This document shows positions 51,131 to 59,768 of a stretch of 64,000 nucleotides of DNA, piece by piece. Origin of the DNA: Micromonospora sp. FIMYZ51 (GTDB lineage: Bacteria > Actinomycetota > Actinomycetes > Mycobacteriales > Micromonosporaceae); assembly GCF_038246755.1 (NCBI RefSeq), contig NZ_CP134706.1, positions 1,302,001 to 1,366,000 on the forward strand. The letters run 5' to 3'. The position numbers and the translations under genes are program-made. Under the pieces are notes generated by a model, which saw only the letters and a list, made by a program, of their open reading frames with translations, was not told where the DNA came from and ran no database searches. Each line of letters opens with the position of its first letter. Within the stretch, counting starts at the first letter, position 1.

Positions 51131-52599
51131 AGGGATCCACCTTCAAACGCTGCGGCTGCCGCGACACCACCACCGGCCGGCGACTCGGACGCTCCTGCCC
51201 CCAACTGCGCCGGCCCGGCGGCGGCTGGTCCCGCACCCACGGCCACTGGCACTGGCAAATCGAGATCCCCGCCCGAGCCGACGGCACCCGCCGCCCACTG
51301 CGCCACGGCCCCTACCCGACTCAGGCCGACGCCGACGCGATCCTGGACCGCATCCGCGCCGCCCTGGCCGTCCCCGACCCCACCGACCCGCACACCACCG
51401 TCAAGACCGGCGACCTGATCGAAACCGCCGTCAAGACCGGCGCACCCATCCCCGCCCCGGATCAGGTCCGGCGGGCGCTGCACCTGGACATCACTCCGAT
51501 CGAGCTGCCCACGATGGAGGCGTACCTGACCGACTGGCTCGCCGGGCGCAAGAACATCAAGAAAGGCACGCTGCGCTCCTACGAAGGCCACATCCGGCTG
51601 TACCTGATCCCGCACCTCGGCCACCTGCGCATCGACCGACTCCGCCCCGGCCACATCGACGCCATGTACGACGCCATCGACGAACGCAACACCACCATCA
51701 CCACCCTGCGCACCAGCCGCGACCCCGCCAAACGCGACCAGGTCAAGAACCAGCGAATCGTCGGCCCCAGAACGATGCACGTCATCCACGCCACCCTGCG
51801 CAAGGCCCTCAACGACGCGATGCGCCGCCACCGCTACATCGACAGCAACCCTGCCCTCATGGTCGAACTACCGACAGCCCGACCACCCAAGCCCACCATC
51901 TGGACCGACCAACGCATCAAGACGTGGCGCGACACCGGCAGAACCCCCAGCCCCGTCATGATCTGGACCCCCGAACACACCGGCAGATTCCTCGACCACA
52001 CCCACGACGCCAACGACCGCCTCTACGCCCTCTACCACCTCATCACCTTCACCGGCCTACGCCGAGGCGAAGCCTGCGGCCTGCACTGGGACGACATCGA
52101 CCTCGACAACCGGACCCTCACCGTCCGTTGGCAACTCGTCCAACACGGCTGGGCCACCGCCATCGACACCCCCAAAACCACCGACAGCGAAGCCGCAGTC
52201 GCTCTCGACACCGAGACCGTCGCGGTGCTGCGCGCCCACCGCACGCGGCAACACCGCGAACGCCTCGCCGCCGGTGTCGCCTGGGCCAAGAGTGGGCTGG
52301 CGTTCACCACCCCGACCGGCAGCAGGCTTCACCCTGCTGACGTCACCGACCATTTCCACCACCTGGCCGCCCAGGCCGGTCTCCCGCCTATCAGGCTTCA
52401 CGACCTCCGGCATGGTGCCGCCACCATGGGCCTCGCTGCCGGTGTCCAGATGAAGATCATCTCCAACCGGCTCCGCCACTCCAGTCCACACTTCACCGCC
52501 AAGTTCTACGGCGATGTCCTTCCCGAGCTATCCCACGCCGCCGCCGAAGCAACCGCCGCCGTCGTCCCACGTCGCGGTGGCACCGCAAGGTCGGCATAG
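51127..52599 (+). CDS. Tyrosine site-specific integrase
   Basis: This 490-aa recombinase has a Cys/Arg-rich N-terminal AP2-like region, a SAM-like core-binding domain (about 115-235, MEAYLTDWLAGRKNIKKGTL) and a catalytic domain with Arg in TFTGLRRGEACGL, HxxR in HDLRHGAATM, the further His in RLRHSSPHFT and the nucleophile Tyr in AKFYGDVLP. It would integrate and excise the element at tRNA-Lys. It is translated from GTG 51127 in an overlapping series with the Xis-like gene, and is followed by a hairpin at 52623-52664. Confidence 0.95.
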   Translation: MKGSTFKRCGCRDTTTGRRLGRSCPQLRRPGGGWSRTHGHWHWQIEIPARADGTRRPLRHGPYPTQADADAILDRIRAALAVPDPTDPHTTVKTGDLIETAVKTGAPIPAPDQVRRALHLDITPIELPTMEAYLTDWLAGRKNIKKGTLRSYEGHIRLYLIPHLGHLRIDRLRPGHIDAMYDAIDERNTTITTLRTSRDPAKRDQVKNQRIVGPRTMHVIHATLRKALNDAMRRHRYIDSNPALMVELPTARPPKPTIWTDQRIKTWRDTGRTPSPVMIWTPEHTGRFLDHTHDANDRLYALYHLITFTGLRRGEACGLHWDDIDLDNRTLTVRWQLVQHGWATAIDTPKTTDSEAAVALDTETVAVLRAHRTRQHRERLAAGVAWAKSGLAFTTPTGSRLHPADVTDHFHHLAAQAGLPPIRLHDLRHGAATMGLAAGVQMKIISNRLRHSSPHFTAKFYGDVLPELSHAAAEATAAVVPRRGGTARSA

Positions 52600-52622
52600 T
52601 TCCAGGTGCACGGCATATTGGC

Positions 52623-52664
52623 GGCGTAGGCCCAGCCGACAACATTGTCAGCTGGCCCTACGCC
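52623..52664 (+). terminator. Hairpin after the integrase gene
   Basis: GGCGTAGGCCCAGCCGAC (52623-52640) pairs with GTCAGCTGGCCCTACGCC (52647-52664) at 16 of 18 positions around AACATT. There is no T-run. Confidence 0.7.
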
Positions 52665-52820
52665 GTATCAGTAATCTGAATGAGTTGGGCGTGAAAGAGA
52701 TCCATTCGTTCTACAGATCCTCAGGACTCGCACGACGCAGCCAACACCCAATTCACGCGACGTGACCCGCGCGACCGCCATCCACGCCGCCGCGACAAAC
52801 AAGGCCGCCGAGCCTCCAGC

Positions 52821-54890
52821 CTAGCTCAGCGAGACCTCTGTTGGTGTGACGCCGGCAGCGGCTCGAGCCCTGGCTGCTGCGGGAGTAGATTGATGCGAAG
52901 GGGAAGGAAGGTTTGCCTGTACCTTTGCCACCATCACGGTCTCCGGCTTACCGTCTGGCTCTACTGCAGGTACTGTCACGACACGTGTGGCTTCGCCGAG
53001 CTGCACCCTACGCGTCTGCGTCGTGAGGTCTAGCACGACAAGGAATGCCACGCCAGAGTCTGCCCAGTTGTATTCTGCAGGTTGAAAGGCGTATAGCGTC
53101 GCCAGGTGTTGCATGGAGGCGTCGTTGAGCTCGCGTTTGCACTCGATGACGAGCGATATCTCCCCGAAATGACAGATCAAATCGACACGGCCGTTGGCGA
53201 TGTGTGATACCTCTTTGAGGGGCAGCACAGGTAGGTTCATCGCCAAGTGGCGGTGGAGGTCATCGGCGAACTCGGTCTCCTTTGGAGCGTCGCTCTCGTT
53301 CGAGAATCGACGTTGGAAAGTCGCCGCTAGGGCGCTGCCGGCTGTCACCGAGCCGCGCCATCGCATGTACAGCAATATGGCTCGGGTGACCTGCTCCACG
53401 CGCATAGCGCGTATGCCTGTGAGGCCGCTCGCGCTGTGAATCTCTTGGCAAATACGAGCGAACTCCTCCTGGAAGTAGATGTTCGTGTCGACTGCGCTTG
53501 CGCTGACCTTGGCAGCGGCGGACCTGTCGAGAATGCGCGCGACGTGAGGATGGGGCGCGAGGGCGGCGGCAAGAGCTGCGGCGTCGCTGGCGGCAAGTCC
53601 AAGTAACTCGGTCAGCGTCGATACATCGACGCTAGAGTCTTTTGGGCGATCTGGGGCACCTCCTGCTCTGACGCGCTCACGGATCTCGCTGATTGCCGCG
53701 ACATCGTCCGGGTCCGCTGTGGTACGCCCGACAGTGACAAGCCAGCGATCCAGCAGTTCGGGTCCGTCCCCGCGTTGCCTCACGGCTTCGATTAGGCGTG
53801 GTTGTAGCAGCGCTGACAATGCGTTGCTCTCTATAGACACGTCGGAGCCGTGGCTACGGAGGATAACATCGGGCGGCAGGACCAGCGTCAAGGTGCGGTG
53901 AGCTCTGTAGGCTGCCGCCACGCTAGCGATGATGTCGGCAGGGGCAAACCAGCTGTGATCAAGATCCTCGAGGTGGGCAAGGGTGTCAACGAGCCCAAGC
54001 CACTGTACTGCCGTGTCTGCCCGCGGCTGTCGCCAGTGCCGATATTCGGATAGAGACTGCAGGTGGAAAATGGCGACGAGGTCTTTCAGGCGATCAACAT
54101 CCTGCCGAACGGGCACAGTGCCGCCAACAAACGCGATCAGCGCATCGATCGCCGTGCCAAAAATTTCAGCGTCAATTCGGTCCTCGTATTGAGCGGTGAG
54201 CGTCAGATGGTCTCGTGCCTCTCTGAGTGCAACGAGTGATTCCTCGGGGGTGGGGCTCTCCAGGCCTGTGCGTAGCTCGAGCATCGCGAGTTCGAATGCG
54301 ACGTTGTCATCTACGTTCGTGTGGTGGAGCAGCCCTCGCAGCAGCGCGGCCATGTCGGCGGAGTGATCCTGCCACTGTTCGCCTGCTGCACCGAGGCAGC
54401 GAATTAAGCGGTGTAGGAAGGTCGGATCGATGTCATCGGCTGCCGTGTCAGCTGCGGCGGTGGCGTGTGCGTCGAGTCGGCCTAGGAGTGGGAGCGATCG
54501 GGTCCATTGTCCGAGGCTGAGTCGTAGCCATGCCTCCAGAGCGATGCCGGCGGCGGCGTCTTGGCCAGCTGCGCGTCTCCTGAGTGGATCTTCGAGATGT
54601 GCGGCTACCTCGGGCACGACGGCTTCATCGTTGAGGACGAGGTCGAGTAGGTCGTCGAGTTCGACGGGACGCGCCACGTTGACAGAGGCGACGAACATGT
54701 CGACCAGGGCGGTTCGTTCTGAGATGTGCTCCCACTCAGCCAGCAGCAAGGAGGCGACGAACGGTAGCTCTGGTGCTGACGGGAGTTCCTCAGCAGCTGC
54801 TACGACGGCGGCAAGGCCACCAATGGTGGTGAGGCTAGGTTCTTCGTGGCTGGCGAGGGCTTGACGCAGTTGCTCGATGGCATGTCCCAC
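52821..54890 (-). CDS. ABC-3C-like effector with C-terminal PD-(D/E)XK nuclease domain
   Basis: This protein of about 689 aa is helical for its first 500 residues, like a repeat scaffold. A nuclease-like core follows near residues 545-600: an acidic helix (APKETEFADDLHRHLA), then GRVDLICHF and ISLVIECKRELND, giving the E, D and E-x-K positions of the PD-(D/E)XK fold. It should cut nucleic acid when activated by the neighbouring ATPase. The GTG at 54890 has GGAGGGAGG just upstream; a GTG at 55028 would overlap the ATPase gene. The gap to that gene is 67 bases. By eye the GC content is below that of the chromosome core. Confidence 0.75.
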   Translation of the reverse strand: MGHAIEQLRQALASHEEPSLTTIGGLAAVVAAAEELPSAPELPFVASLLLAEWEHISERTALVDMFVASVNVARPVELDDLLDLVLNDEAVVPEVAAHLEDPLRRRAAGQDAAAGIALEAWLRLSLGQWTRSLPLLGRLDAHATAAADTAADDIDPTFLHRLIRCLGAAGEQWQDHSADMAALLRGLLHHTNVDDNVAFELAMLELRTGLESPTPEESLVALREARDHLTLTAQYEDRIDAEIFGTAIDALIAFVGGTVPVRQDVDRLKDLVAIFHLQSLSEYRHWRQPRADTAVQWLGLVDTLAHLEDLDHSWFAPADIIASVAAAYRAHRTLTLVLPPDVILRSHGSDVSIESNALSALLQPRLIEAVRQRGDGPELLDRWLVTVGRTTADPDDVAAISEIRERVRAGGAPDRPKDSSVDVSTLTELLGLAASDAAALAAALAPHPHVARILDRSAAAKVSASAVDTNIYFQEEFARICQEIHSASGLTGIRAMRVEQVTRAILLYMRWRGSVTAGSALAATFQRRFSNESDAPKETEFADDLHRHLAMNLPVLPLKEVSHIANGRVDLICHFGEISLVIECKRELNDASMQHLATLYAFQPAEYNWADSGVAFLVVLDLTTQTRRVQLGEATRVVTVPAVEPDGKPETVMVAKVQANLPSPSHQSTPAAARARAAAGVTPTEVSLS

Positions 54891-54957
54891 GTCGCCTCCC
54901 TCCGCCCGCTTCGTCCCTGATCGGGCTGCGCTCGATTCTGCGTGATGACGGTCGTTC

Positions 54958-57174
54958 TCACCAGAGTGGCTGCCCTGCTTCCGCCAGGATGACTCGTTCC
55001 TTGCCAAGTCCTTCAACGAGCCGGTCACCGTATGCGCTCGTCAAGACCACTTGCAGGTATGGCACCTCATGACTGAGTTTTACCAGTTCTGCGAGCATGC
55101 CGATCATGTCCTTGGGGTTGAGCTCTTCACGTCCAAGAGAGTCGATCACAATGAGACCAGGGTGACGCGCCACCCCGGCTTCCTCGCCGACCCGCATCAG
55201 GGCGACGATCAGCGATATCTTCAAGCGGAGCTTTTCGCCCGGCTCCAGGTCGCCGAAGTTCGTCCGTTCGCCGCCTTTGATCACCGGCATTTGACCGTTG
55301 CCACTGAGCATGACGGCCTCAAGGTTGCGGACGCCGAGACTCCGGCCGAGCGTGGCAACCTGTTGACTAACAAGCCTGAGTAGTTCGTCCTGATCTGACT
55401 TCAGTCGTGCCTTGGCCTCGATCTCAGCGGCGAGAACAATTTTCTGCTGGCGTTCGATCGCCTCGATCTGCTGCTCCAGGTGGACGGTGGGTCGGACGTT
55501 CTCGCGTTCCTCAATTCGCGCCTGGGTTACTGCCCGCTCGGTGACGAGTTTCTGCCACTGCGTCCACGATAGGCGCCCGCCGTCCTCGGCTACGTGTGCG
55601 TGGGCTGCCTGCCAGTTCTGCTGAGCCTCGTCGCGGCGTAGCCGGGCAGCGTCCCGTTCGGCGTCAACCACGGCTAGGTGTCGTTCGAGCTGGCGGACCT
55701 GCAGCGTCGCAGCTGTGAGGTCGTCTAGCGAATCGATGTCGGCTTGCTCGTCGCCGGCCAAGTACGCCTCGAGGGTGGAAGCATCCGTCTCCTGCCCTGA
55801 TTCGGTCGTAGGTGGTGGTTCGCTGATGTCGAGAGGGCTTGCGCACAACGAGCATTGACCTTGCCGTTCGCGCGCCCATTGCTTTTCCCCCACACTGGTG
55901 TCGCAGCGCGGGCAGCAGCTGGGCTTTAGCGCATGCCAGAACCGACGCGTCAGCTTGGCTTCCTTCAGCGCCGCCACATCGGACTCCGCCTCATCAAGTA
56001 GGCGGCTGATTTCGCCGTATCGGAGCGACACGTTCCGAAAGTTGGATTCAGCGGCCTCAGCAGCATGGCCGGCATCGGCGGCAGCTCGCATCCGTCGATC
56101 GAGATCGGAAAGATCGTCTGGCGCCGGCGCGGCCGCCAAAGCAGCGTCGATCTCGTTCAGACGACGACGCAATTCCGTCAGGTCACCTCTATGAGCTGTT
56201 TGCTGGTCCTGGTGGCGACGCTGCAACGTTCCGAGGCGGCTGCTCAACTGGCCCTTGCGAGCGGCGATTGCTGCGACCGTAACTGCCCAAGGACTGCCAA
56301 GGTACATCTGAAGCAGCCGAACGACAGCGTGGCGTTCCTCCCCTAGGACCACGGGAACGCTTGGCTCGGTGATGCTCAGTGCCGAACTCCAGGTCGGCCA
56401 GCCTAGCATCCCGAGCGTTCCGTCTCCTTGATGTGCCTGTTGCTCCCTGGGGCGGCTTTGCCAGGTTGCGACGTGCGGGAACCCAAGGCGGTCGAGCATC
56501 ACATCGTCCATGACGCGCTCGAAGTCCTCCGTGCAGCTGAACTCGGCAACTGTCACGGCGTTACTGTCCCTCAGGTAGGCGTTGAGGGCGGCGAAAACAT
56601 TGTTGGACTGGCCGTCGACCTGCGTCCCGGGTGGATCGCGTAGCGCATCGGTCGGCTCGCTCAGGCAGCGACGTAACTTGACGAAGTCGATCGGCTGACG
56701 CAGCCGCATGACCGCGCCGAAGGGCTCCCCGCTATTGACTCCGAACGCCACCGCGAGGTCTTCTTCCTCCACGCGAAGCTCGAGCACGACCGCTCGCATC
56801 CACTTGCGGACATCCTGCTGAAGCTGGCAGCGACCCCGCAAGGCCCAGCGCAAAGTCTTGATTACCGAGGACTTGCCGGCGTCGTTCTCGTTGTGGGTCC
56901 CGAACGCCGTGATGCTGTCTCTGAACGCGACATCGAAAATGTAGGGGGTCCGCGGCCCATTGGTGGGAGTTTTCACGCCTGCAAACAAAAGTGCGTTGAG
57001 ATGAAGATGCCGCTGAGGGCCCCACCCGGCGGGAGGGCGGATCTGCTGTCGCGCCAGCTCGGCACGCGTTTGCTCGGGAGTACATCGAGCACGGCCAGCC
57101 ACGGCAGCGACCCACTCGTCAGCTCCCTCGAACGGTTCAATATCCGGCAGGAACGCATCAAGTCGATCGGTCAT
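54958..57174 (-). CDS. Rad50/SMC-like ATPase with central Cys cluster (ABC-3C-like)
   Basis: This 738-aa protein has Walker A FGTHNENDAGKSSVIKTL (residues 91-108). Two long helical coiled-coil arms surround a Cys cluster, CCPRC at 420-424 and CSLC at 441-444, like a zinc hook. The C-terminal half has a signature-like block FGDLEPGEKLRLKIS and Walker B LIVIDSLGREEL, where the usual Asp-Glu is Asp-Ser. It is the motor and sensor of the predicted three-component system. The ATG overlaps the stop of the middle-component gene as ATGA. Confidence 0.85.
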   Translation of the reverse strand: MTDRLDAFLPDIEPFEGADEWVAAVAGRARCTPEQTRAELARQQIRPPAGWGPQRHLHLNALLFAGVKTPTNGPRTPYIFDVAFRDSITAFGTHNENDAGKSSVIKTLRWALRGRCQLQQDVRKWMRAVVLELRVEEEDLAVAFGVNSGEPFGAVMRLRQPIDFVKLRRCLSEPTDALRDPPGTQVDGQSNNVFAALNAYLRDSNAVTVAEFSCTEDFERVMDDVMLDRLGFPHVATWQSRPREQQAHQGDGTLGMLGWPTWSSALSITEPSVPVVLGEERHAVVRLLQMYLGSPWAVTVAAIAARKGQLSSRLGTLQRRHQDQQTAHRGDLTELRRRLNEIDAALAAAPAPDDLSDLDRRMRAAADAGHAAEAAESNFRNVSLRYGEISRLLDEAESDVAALKEAKLTRRFWHALKPSCCPRCDTSVGEKQWARERQGQCSLCASPLDISEPPPTTESGQETDASTLEAYLAGDEQADIDSLDDLTAATLQVRQLERHLAVVDAERDAARLRRDEAQQNWQAAHAHVAEDGGRLSWTQWQKLVTERAVTQARIEERENVRPTVHLEQQIEAIERQQKIVLAAEIEAKARLKSDQDELLRLVSQQVATLGRSLGVRNLEAVMLSGNGQMPVIKGGERTNFGDLEPGEKLRLKISLIVALMRVGEEAGVARHPGLIVIDSLGREELNPKDMIGMLAELVKLSHEVPYLQVVLTSAYGDRLVEGLGKERVILAEAGQPLW

Positions 57175-57995
57175 AACGGATTCCCTGCAGCGACGGCTCT
57201 AGGCTCAATTTCGATGGGGTAATCAAACCTCCCGGCGATCCGCAGTGCACGATCCCGAACACGATCTGTGATCTCCGGGATGATCGCGCCCCATGGTGTC
57301 TGGTCGTACTCAGGTTGTTCGTACTGCCGTCTGCGTGTGAGGCTGCCCATCTTGGTCTCCGGGATTAGACCGACGGCGTCGGCCTGATCGTCGTACCAGG
57401 CCAAAACGGGCACCTCGGCACGCATGGTCTGTGCGGCGTCGCGGCCCTTCTGCAGCAGGTAGTAGTCACGACGAGCCCTGGCCGCTTCACTCGTTCGAAC
57501 ATGGCGGATTAGCTTCAGAGAGGCCAGCAGCGCGAGCGCGTTGTCGGGCCGTTCGTAGGCGCCGTAGAGATACTTCGCCATCGGGTAGCGATGCAACGCT
57601 GGCACCTTGCCGCCAATCATGGTCGCGACTCGTGACAGAAGCTCGGGTGGCTGGCGCTGTTGCTCAATCTCCGTGAGGAGTTCGTCGGCAAGGTAGTCGG
57701 GATTCCTGATCCAGAAGTCAATCTTTATCAACAGGCTTAACGACTGCACGACGACCACAGCGTCTGGGATCGAGCAGCCGGGAGGGACGCGCTCGCCGAG
57801 CTTGTCCATCGCCAGCAGTAGACGTGAAGCGGTCTGCGAGGTCGCACCGCCACTCACTCGGCTCCGACCCCTCGAGATCCCGCGACCTCCTACCATTGGC
57901 CGGCGCACAAGGTAGCTGTTCGCAAGCACATGGTGACGATTATGGTGGAGCGGCCAGCACTTGGCTAGATCGCCCGGAGCGTTGATCTCCGCCAA
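57171..57995 (-). CDS. Probable ABC-3C middle component
   Basis: This protein of up to 274 aa is helical and polar. The segment LLIKIDFWIRNPDYLADELL and the later HRYPMAKYLYGAYERPD and LIRHVRTSEAARAR (winged-helix-like) recall middle-component proteins of ABC-three-component systems, which link the SMC-like ATPase to its effector. I recognise this by pattern and context, not by a firm family match. The start is uncertain: TTG 57995, ATG 57896 and ATG 57809 are in frame and none has a strong ribosome-binding site. Confidence 0.55.
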   Translation of the reverse strand: MAEINAPGDLAKCWPLHHNRHHVLANSYLVRRPMVGGRGISRGRSRVSGGATSQTASRLLLAMDKLGERVPPGCSIPDAVVVVQSLSLLIKIDFWIRNPDYLADELLTEIEQQRQPPELLSRVATMIGGKVPALHRYPMAKYLYGAYERPDNALALLASLKLIRHVRTSEAARARRDYYLLQKGRDAAQTMRAEVPVLAWYDDQADAVGLIPETKMGSLTRRRQYEQPEYDQTPWGAIIPEITDRVRDRALRIAGRFDYPIEIEPRAVAAGNPL

Positions 57996-58051
57996 CCGCG
58001 CTAGACAGTGCGTCTAACCGCCTGTTGATGTAGGCCGACACCTGCCTCGGG

Positions 58052-58948
58052 TCAGGCGACCGACCTTCGGTATGGCCAGTCCCTTATGAGGGTGGCAAGG
58101 TGGGCTCCGGATGAGGTGAGGTCGATTGGCGTGCCCGCGAGCCGGTTGGCCAGCTCGTCGATGCGGTATCGCAGCAGCCGTTGGTATCGAGCGGCGTAGA
58201 CGGCGACGTGGGTGACGCGGTGGCCGTCGTGATGGGCGAGCAGCGAGTACGTCATGATCTGACCGATCAGCTCATCGAGGTAGCGATCGTCGTCGAGCCG
58301 GCCGCTCTTCAGTTCGAGCACGGTGGTGCCGAGGAGGAAGTCGGCGTGCCGGTGTCCGTCGAGCAGGGACAACTGTGCGGTCGCCGGCCCGAATGAGCGG
58401 AGAGCGCTGTGGAAACCGCTGGAGTAGCTGGACCAGACGGTACGGAATCCGCGCCTCGTGCGATACGTCTCGTGAGGATGGCTGTTAAGGAGGCGCGGGT
58501 GCTGTTTCAGGACGAGACGTGCGACATCCCCGGCGTCGGAGCGATGGCGGCCGAGGTCGTTGAGCAGACTATGAACGTGGGCGAGTCGGCTGGCGGCGGT
58601 GAAGATGTGCGCCGGGTGCAGCGCTGAGTCGGTGCGGCGCCAGGCGTCGTAGGGAGCGGCGAGGTCGACGGTGGGTCGGTAGCCGGCGATGGTGAGCAGC
58701 CGGTTCGCGAGGTCGTGGTCGAGGCAGTGAAGCAGGCCAAGGTACGGGCTCTGATCACACAAGGACAGGCCGATGGCGAGTTCCACGACATGGCCGAAGA
58801 GCGACTTGTTCGGCGGGTCGACCTGCAGGAATGGACAGCGGCGAAGGTCCGCAGCAATTTCGGCGCGCAGGACATGCTGGTGCGGGAATGTCTTGGCCAG
58901 CCAAGCGCCGACGGGATCTTTCGGTGCGGCATGGGATCCGGCATTCAT
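58052..58948 (-). CDS. PD-(D/E)XK nuclease-like protein
   Basis: This 298-aa protein has a C-terminal core GHRHADFLLGTTVLELKSGR, giving Asp and E-x-K, followed by a helix with DELIGQIMTYSLLAHH and a Tyr in VAVYAARYQRLLRY, a pattern typical of nuclease cores of this fold. The N-terminal 180 residues are helical with CLDHDLANRLL. The ATG at 58948 has GAGGAG about seven bases upstream. It lies last before the right end of the element, separate from the three-component genes by about 56 bases, and may be an independent defence gene or an extra part of that system. Confidence 0.7.
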   Translation of the reverse strand: MNAGSHAAPKDPVGAWLAKTFPHQHVLRAEIAADLRRCPFLQVDPPNKSLFGHVVELAIGLSLCDQSPYLGLLHCLDHDLANRLLTIAGYRPTVDLAAPYDAWRRTDSALHPAHIFTAASRLAHVHSLLNDLGRHRSDAGDVARLVLKQHPRLLNSHPHETYRTRRGFRTVWSSYSSGFHSALRSFGPATAQLSLLDGHRHADFLLGTTVLELKSGRLDDDRYLDELIGQIMTYSLLAHHDGHRVTHVAVYAARYQRLLRYRIDELANRLAGTPIDLTSSGAHLATLIRDWPYRRSVA

Positions 58949-59439
58949 GGTGGTACTCCTCTGGCGACGGGCGCGACGCTGACCGCAGGTGCGGCAGCGT
59001 GGGGCCCGACAGGTATGGGAACGCGCGAGACAAGAGGTCCGTCCGGAGAGGCGAAACCTCTTCAGCAATCGGATTGGGTGATGCCGCAAGCGGGGTCTTC
59101 AGCCCTAGGCATTTACGCCGCGATGTGGGCTCCGCGAGAGGAAGCGGCAAGCAAGGGAAGGCGGACGGACCGACGTCCCGACTCGTGCACCGTACGACGG
59201 ACGCGAACGAGGCACAAGGACCTCTTCGCCAACCGCATTGAGTAGCGTGTCCGGCCGAACACCGGTCCGCTTAGCTGGCGTACGGTCTCTGGGGCGCGGA
59301 ATGCGGGTGCTCGCTGGGTGCTCGCGCGCCGTGGACAGACGGGCATCCGGTGGTACACGGCGGCCCACAGGCAATGGACTGGTAGGGGATGTGGGACTAC
59401 CAGCGCCGTGCGGGACCGATGAGCACGGTATCGACGGGG
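58949..59439. other. Right-end spacer of the element, no gene seen
   Basis: About 490 bases between the nuclease-like gene and attR contain overlapping short frames without start signals or recognisable products. No inverted repeat or array was noticed. Confidence 0.5.
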
Positions 59440-59590
59440 CTCTTAATCCGCGGGTTCGGGGTTCGAGTCCCTGGCGGCGCACCAACGAGCAAGGCCCTGA
59501 CCTGGTACCTCTGTGCCGGTCGGGGCCTTCTTCGCGTACGCCGGTGGCGGCTGGTCGCTCGCCGGGCGCTCGGAAGCCGTTGGACCGACC
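59440..59590 (+). repeat. Direct repeat copy 2 (attR): tRNA-Lys 3' end and downstream hairpin
   Basis: Bases 59440-59484 repeat the tRNA-Lys 3' half exactly (anticodon loop to CCA). They are followed by one mismatch, 65 identical bases including the terminator hairpin, and a diverged stretch to about 59590. The 5' half of the tRNA is missing, so it is not a functional tRNA. Confidence 0.95.
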
Positions 59591-59627
59591 CGGCGTCGAT
59601 GGGACGCGGTGCGATGCCCAGGCCGCC

Positions 59628-59701
59628 GTCGATCTTGGAGTTTCGGTCGTCGCAAAACGCCTCTTGACGGACATAAGGGTGACCATAACTCCATGATCGA
59701 C
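59628..59701. repeat. REP/MITE-like palindromic element (GATCTTGGAGTT type)
   Basis: GTCGATCTTGGAGTT (59628-59642) and AACTCCATGATCGAC (59687-59701) pair at 14 of 15 positions around 44 bases. The plan is that of the element at 27616-27698. It lies just beyond attR in the 284-base gap before the flavoprotein gene, which otherwise shows nothing. Confidence 0.7.
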
Positions 59702-59768
59702 GCGGATTGGGGTGCGCGGTAGGGGAGCGTGGGATGGGGTGGCCGTCCGGCTCCTGGCTTGGCTGCGA

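Larger units (their letters stand above)
33142..59484. mobile_element. 26.3-kb integrative element inserted at tRNA-Lys (AICE-like, apparently reduced)
   Basis: The element is bounded by tRNA-Lys and a 45-base exact copy of its 3' end. It carries a tyrosine integrase, an Xis-like HTH protein, a DUF2637 protein and a replication-relaxation protein, a set typical of actinomycete integrative and conjugative elements. No FtsK/TraB translocase and no RepSA/RepAM-like initiator were found, so it may be mobilisable only, or decayed. The integrase is 6.8 kb from the right end and 18 kb from the left, with cargo on both sides. By eye both outer cargo blocks (33.4-35.8 and 52.8-58 kb) are clearly less GC-rich than the core. 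Confidence 0.85.

Noticed and set aside
59446..59484. Second tRNA-Lys gene
   Set aside because: Only the 3' half is present; the acceptor 5' strand and D-arm are missing.
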